Shown here: positions 34,237 to 37,092 of the stretch, piece after piece
How positions within the stretch are numbered: the stretch's first letter is position 1
Layout of the letters: the number at the start of each line of letters is the position of its first letter
DNA from: Simplicispira metamorpha
GTDB lineage: Bacteria; Pseudomonadota; Gammaproteobacteria; Burkholderiales; Burkholderiaceae_C
Direction: 5' to 3'
DNA length: 37,092 bases
NCBI RefSeq assembly: GCF_004341365.1
Contig: NZ_SLXH01000032.1
Span: 1-37,092 of the forward strand
Translations under genes and position numbers: made by a program
Notes under the pieces: generated by a model
Seen by the model: the letters and a program-made list of their open reading frames with translations, nothing else
Told to the model about the DNA's origin: nothing
The model's database searches: none

Positions 34237-35804
34237 GGGGCTTTTTCCGTGGCGCCACCATCGTCTGGGTGGCGTTGCGCTACGGCCTCGATGGCCTGGT
34301 GCTGAGCAGCTTTCAAAAGCCCTGGATTCACCTGCTGGCGCGCGTGGTGTCCGTGGGCCGCAACCTGGACGCGCCGCGCGGCCAGCGCCTGCGCGAGGCG
34401 CTGGAGCGGCTGGGGCCGATCTTTGTCAAGTTTGGCCAGGTGCTGTCCACCCGGCGCGACCTGATGCCGCCCGACATTGCCAACGAGCTGGCGCTGCTGC
34501 AAGACCGCGTGCCACCGTTTGATGTAGAGGTGGCCATTGCCACCATCGAGCGCGCCTTTGGCCGCCCGGTGGGTGAGGTGTTCGAGTCCTTCGAGCGCGT
34601 GCCGGTGGCCAGCGCCTCCATCGCGCAGGTGCACTTTGCCACCTTGCGCGATCGCCAGGGCGCGCTCCATGAAGTGGCGGTGAAAGTGCTGCGCCCGGGC
34701 ATGCTGCCGGTGATCGACAAAGACTTGAGCCTCATGCGCATGATGGCGGGCTGGGTGGAAGGGCTGTCTGCCGATGGCAAGCGCCTGAAACCGCGCGAGG
34801 TGGTGGCCGAGTTTGACAACTACCTGCACGACGAACTGGATTTGGTGCGCGAAGCCTCCAACGCCGCTCAGCTGCGGCGCAACATGGAAGGGCTGGACCT
34901 GGTGGAAATCCCGGCCATCTTCTGGGACTTTTGCCACCCTGAAGTGATGGTGATGCAGCGCATGAACGGCGTGCCCATCAGCCAGGTCGAGCGCCTGCGC
35001 GATGCGGGGGTGGACATCCCCAAACTGGCGCGCGACGGGGTGACGATTTTCTTCACCCAGGTGTTTCGCGATGGTTTTTTTCATGCCGACATGCACCCCG
35101 GCAACATCCAGGTCAGCCTGGCGCCCGAGACGCTGGGGCGCTACATCCTGCTGGACTTCGGCATCGTCGGCACCCTGACCGAGTTCGATAAAGAGTACCT
35201 GGCGCAGAACTTCACGGCCTTCTTCCGGCGCGATTACAAGCGCGTGGCCGAGCTGCACATCGAAAGCGGCTGGGTGCCGCCCGAGACGCGGGTGAACGAT
35301 CTGGAAGCGGCCATCCGCACGGTGTGCGAGCCTTACTTTGACCGCCCGCTGAAAGAGATTTCGCTGGGCATGGTGCTGATGCGGTTGTTCCAGACCTCGC
35401 GGCGCTTTCAGGTTGAAATCCAGCCGCAGCTGGTGCTGTTGCAAAAGACGTTGCTCAACATTGAGGGGCTGGGCCGCCAGCTCGATCCCGATCTGGACTT
35501 GTGGAGCACGGCCAAGCCGTTTCTGGAGAAGTGGATGCTCGACCAGATGGGGCCGCAGCGCCTGTGGCACGAGCTGCGCGCCCAGGCGCCGCACTACGCC
35601 AAGCTGCTGCCCGCCCTGCCGCGCCTGTTGCACAGCCAGTTGCACCAGCGCCCCGGCGGCAACACGCAACAGCGTGAGCTGCTGGAGCTGTTGAGGGAGC
35701 AAAAACGCACCAACCGCCTGTTGCAGGCGCTGGTCTATGGCGGGCTGGGTTTTGTCCTCGGCCTGCTGGCCATGCAGCTGATCGTGCGCGTCCACGTGCT
35801 GTAA
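34233..35804 (+). CDS. ubiB: Ubiquinone biosynthesis regulatory kinase-like protein UbiB
   Basis: UbiB is an atypical kinase/ATPase needed for ubiquinone synthesis, thought to move or expose lipid precursors at the membrane. The 523-residue protein has the KxGQ motif ([17 protein letters not shown], about 65-81), the A-rich loop [11 protein letters not shown], the catalytic [10 protein letters not shown] and LDFGIVGTL. Two C-terminal membrane helices follow ([19 protein letters not shown] is the last). The GTG start overlaps the ubiJ stop (GTGA). Length is normal. Confidence 0.96.
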   Translation: MRGFFRGATIVWVALRYGLDGLVLSSFQKPWIHLLARVVSVGRNLDAPRGQRLREALERLGPIFVKFGQVLSTRRDLMPPDIANELALLQDRVPPFDVEVAIATIERAFGRPVGEVFESFERVPVASASIAQVHFATLRDRQGALHEVAVKVLRPGMLPVIDKDLSLMRMMAGWVEGLSADGKRLKPREVVAEFDNYLHDELDLVREASNAAQLRRNMEGLDLVEIPAIFWDFCHPEVMVMQRMNGVPISQVERLRDAGVDIPKLARDGVTIFFTQVFRDGFFHADMHPGNIQVSLAPETLGRYILLDFGIVGTLTEFDKEYLAQNFTAFFRRDYKRVAELHIESGWVPPETRVNDLEAAIRTVCEPYFDRPLKEISLGMVLMRLFQTSRRFQVEIQPQLVLLQKTLLNIEGLGRQLDPDLDLWSTAKPFLEKWMLDQMGPQRLWHELRAQAPHYAKLLPALPRLLHSQLHQRPGGNTQQRELLELLREQKRTNRLLQALVYGGLGFVLGLLAMQLIVRVHVL

Positions 35805-35898
35805 GTCGCTGTGCCGACCGCGCAGGGCGGGCGCGGCCATCTTGCGCAGATAATGCGCGGCGATTTGACTTCAACCCCCCTGAATTGCGGAGCGGCAC

Positions 35899-37008
35899 AT
35901 GCTGGTGACCTTCATCGTTTTGTACCTGCTGGTGTCGATTGGCATCGGCCTGTTTGCGGCCACCCGTGTCCACAACACGGCCGATTACGCGGTGGCCGGG
36001 CGCAGCCTGCCGCTGGCCGTGGTGATTGCCACCACGTTTGCGACCTGGTTTGGCTCGGAGACGGTGCTGGGCGTGTCGGCGCGCTTTGTCGATGGCGGCC
36101 TGGGCGCGGTGGTGGAGGACCCGTTTGGCGCCTCCATGTGCCTGGTGCTGGTGGGCCTGTTTTTTGCCTACAAGCTGTACCAGAAAAACCTCATCACCCT
36201 GGGTGACTACTACCGCCAGCGCTATGGCCGCTCGGTGGAGGTGCTGTGCTCGCTCATCATCATCTTCAGCTACCTGGGCTGGGTGGCGGCGCAGATCACG
36301 GCGCTGGGCTTGGTGTTCAACCTGCTCACGCAGGGCGCGCTGTCCATCACGGCGGGCATGGTGCTGGGCACGGCGGTGGTGCTGATCTACACCTTGTACG
36401 GCGGCATGTGGTCGGTGGCACTGACCGATTTTGTGCAGATGATCGTGATTGCCGTGGGGCTGATCGCCATTGCCTGGTTTGCCGCTGACCTGGCCGGTGG
36501 CGCGGGCAAGGTGGTGGAGTTTGCCGCGCGCGAGGGCAAGTTCAACTTCTTTCCGCAGCAGGCGGGCTTCAAGGAGTGGACGTTCTTTTTTGCCGCCGCC
36601 ATCACCATGATGCTGGGCTCGATTCCGCAGCAGGACGTGTTCCAGCGCGTCATGTCGTCCAACAGTGCCGAGACGGCGCGCATCGGGCCGGTGATTGGCG
36701 GGGTGCTCTACCTGCTGTTTGCTTTCATTCCCATGTTTGTGGTCACTTCGGCGGTGCTGATCATGCCCGAGACGGCGCAGGCGCTGCTCAAGGACGACCC
36801 GCAGAAAGTGCTGCCCACGCTGGTCATGGAGCGCATGCCGCTGGCACTGCAAATCGCTTTCTTTGGCGCTTTGCTTTCGGCCATCATGTCCACGGCGTCG
36901 GCCACGCTGCTGGCGCCATCCACCACGTTTGTCGAGAACATCTTGCGCAACCTGCGCCCGGGCATGAGCGATGCGCTCACCCTCAAAGCCATGCGTGGGG
37001 ATTGCTAA
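35899..37008 (+). pseudogene. Sodium:solute symporter, 3' end removed by an insertion sequence
   Basis: This is an inner-membrane sodium-coupled transporter of the SSS family (substrates range from proline to acetate; not told here). The preserved 366 residues begin MLVTFIVLYLLVSIGIGLFA and have about ten helices, with the family features GRSLPLAVVIATTFATWFGSE and GSIPQQDVFQRVMS. The chromosomal frame is cut at about 36996 by the IS end; the last three codons and stop (GDC-TAA) come from the element. Family members are usually 480-600 residues, so the C-terminal third is missing and the product is probably inactive. Confidence 0.82.
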
Positions 37009-37090
37009 ATAGGTATCTCAATAGCCTGATTCCACAGGCGTTCGCTGACAAGCGCGCCCGTCTGGGGCTGTAGTTGGGCCCCAAACTTGC
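36997..37090 (+). mobile_element. Terminal end of an insertion sequence (right window edge)
   Basis: This begins GGGGATTGCTAAATAGGTAT and is the inverted copy of 1-94. It interrupts the symporter gene. The body of the element and any target duplication are outside the window. Confidence 0.65.
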
Positions 37091-37092
37091 GC

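Overview
This window is a GC-rich chromosomal segment of a betaproteobacterium, most likely a member of the Comamonadaceae (Acidovorax-like). That placement is an inference from the conserved run rplU-rpmA-obgE-proB-rppH-proS, the compact ubiquinone gene cluster, strong third-position GC and a short dispersed repeat recalled from that family. Both ends carry the same 94-bp sequence in inverted orientation, with one mismatch. It looks like one end of an insertion sequence, so the segment lies between two oppositely oriented copies of one element. The right copy cuts a sodium:solute symporter gene.

Layout. (1) 150-2965: divergent ATPase and permease genes of a ferric-iron type ABC importer; no binding protein is visible. 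(2) 3231-4987: a two-gene unit with an unusual ABC-ATPase/dual-specificity-phosphatase fusion and a small roadblock-like protein, ended by a bidirectional terminator next to tRNA-Pro(CGG). (3) 5177-12636: housekeeping genes ispB, rplU, rpmA, obgE, proB, rppH, proS and a lytic transglycosylase. (4) 12775-18002, minus strand: CNNM/CBS transporter-like protein, grxD, prmC, prfA and hemA (translation termination and tetrapyrrole synthesis). (5) 18076-24229, plus strand: small membrane protein, serA, a 1305-residue flavin/Fe-S oxidoreductase and a HIT protein. (6) 24251-25961, minus strand: small membrane protein, helix-hairpin-helix protein, GNAT acetyltransferase and a frameshifted DUF2867 gene.

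(7) 26013-31109 is the accessory core: a chromosomal integron. intI lies at the right on the plus strand. attI is next to it, and ten cassettes run leftward with nine recognisable attC sites. Six cassettes carry versions of the same ~96-codon reading frame. Two others carry 54-codon genes in the reverse orientation. The distal end is broken by an IS3-type transposase remnant. Beyond it lie a FlxA-like gene, half an attC-like site and a fossil of the amplified cassette, which suggests the array was once longer.

(8) 31218-35804, plus strand: DUF971, ubiE, a Tim44-domain gene (frameshifted), ubiJ and ubiB, i.e. ubiquinone biosynthesis with membrane-associated accessory factors. (9) The truncated symporter and the IS end close the window.

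A ~55-70 bp repeat (core TAGCTGCTAGCGC...GGGCTAGAGGCC) occurs at eight chromosomal places and inside five of the six amplified cassettes, always in the same orientation. One copy lies in frame inside the large oxidoreductase, one supplies the end of hemA and one abuts the proB start codon. The two observations most worth pursuing are the ABC/phosphatase/roadblock unit and the amplified, repeat-bearing cassette family.
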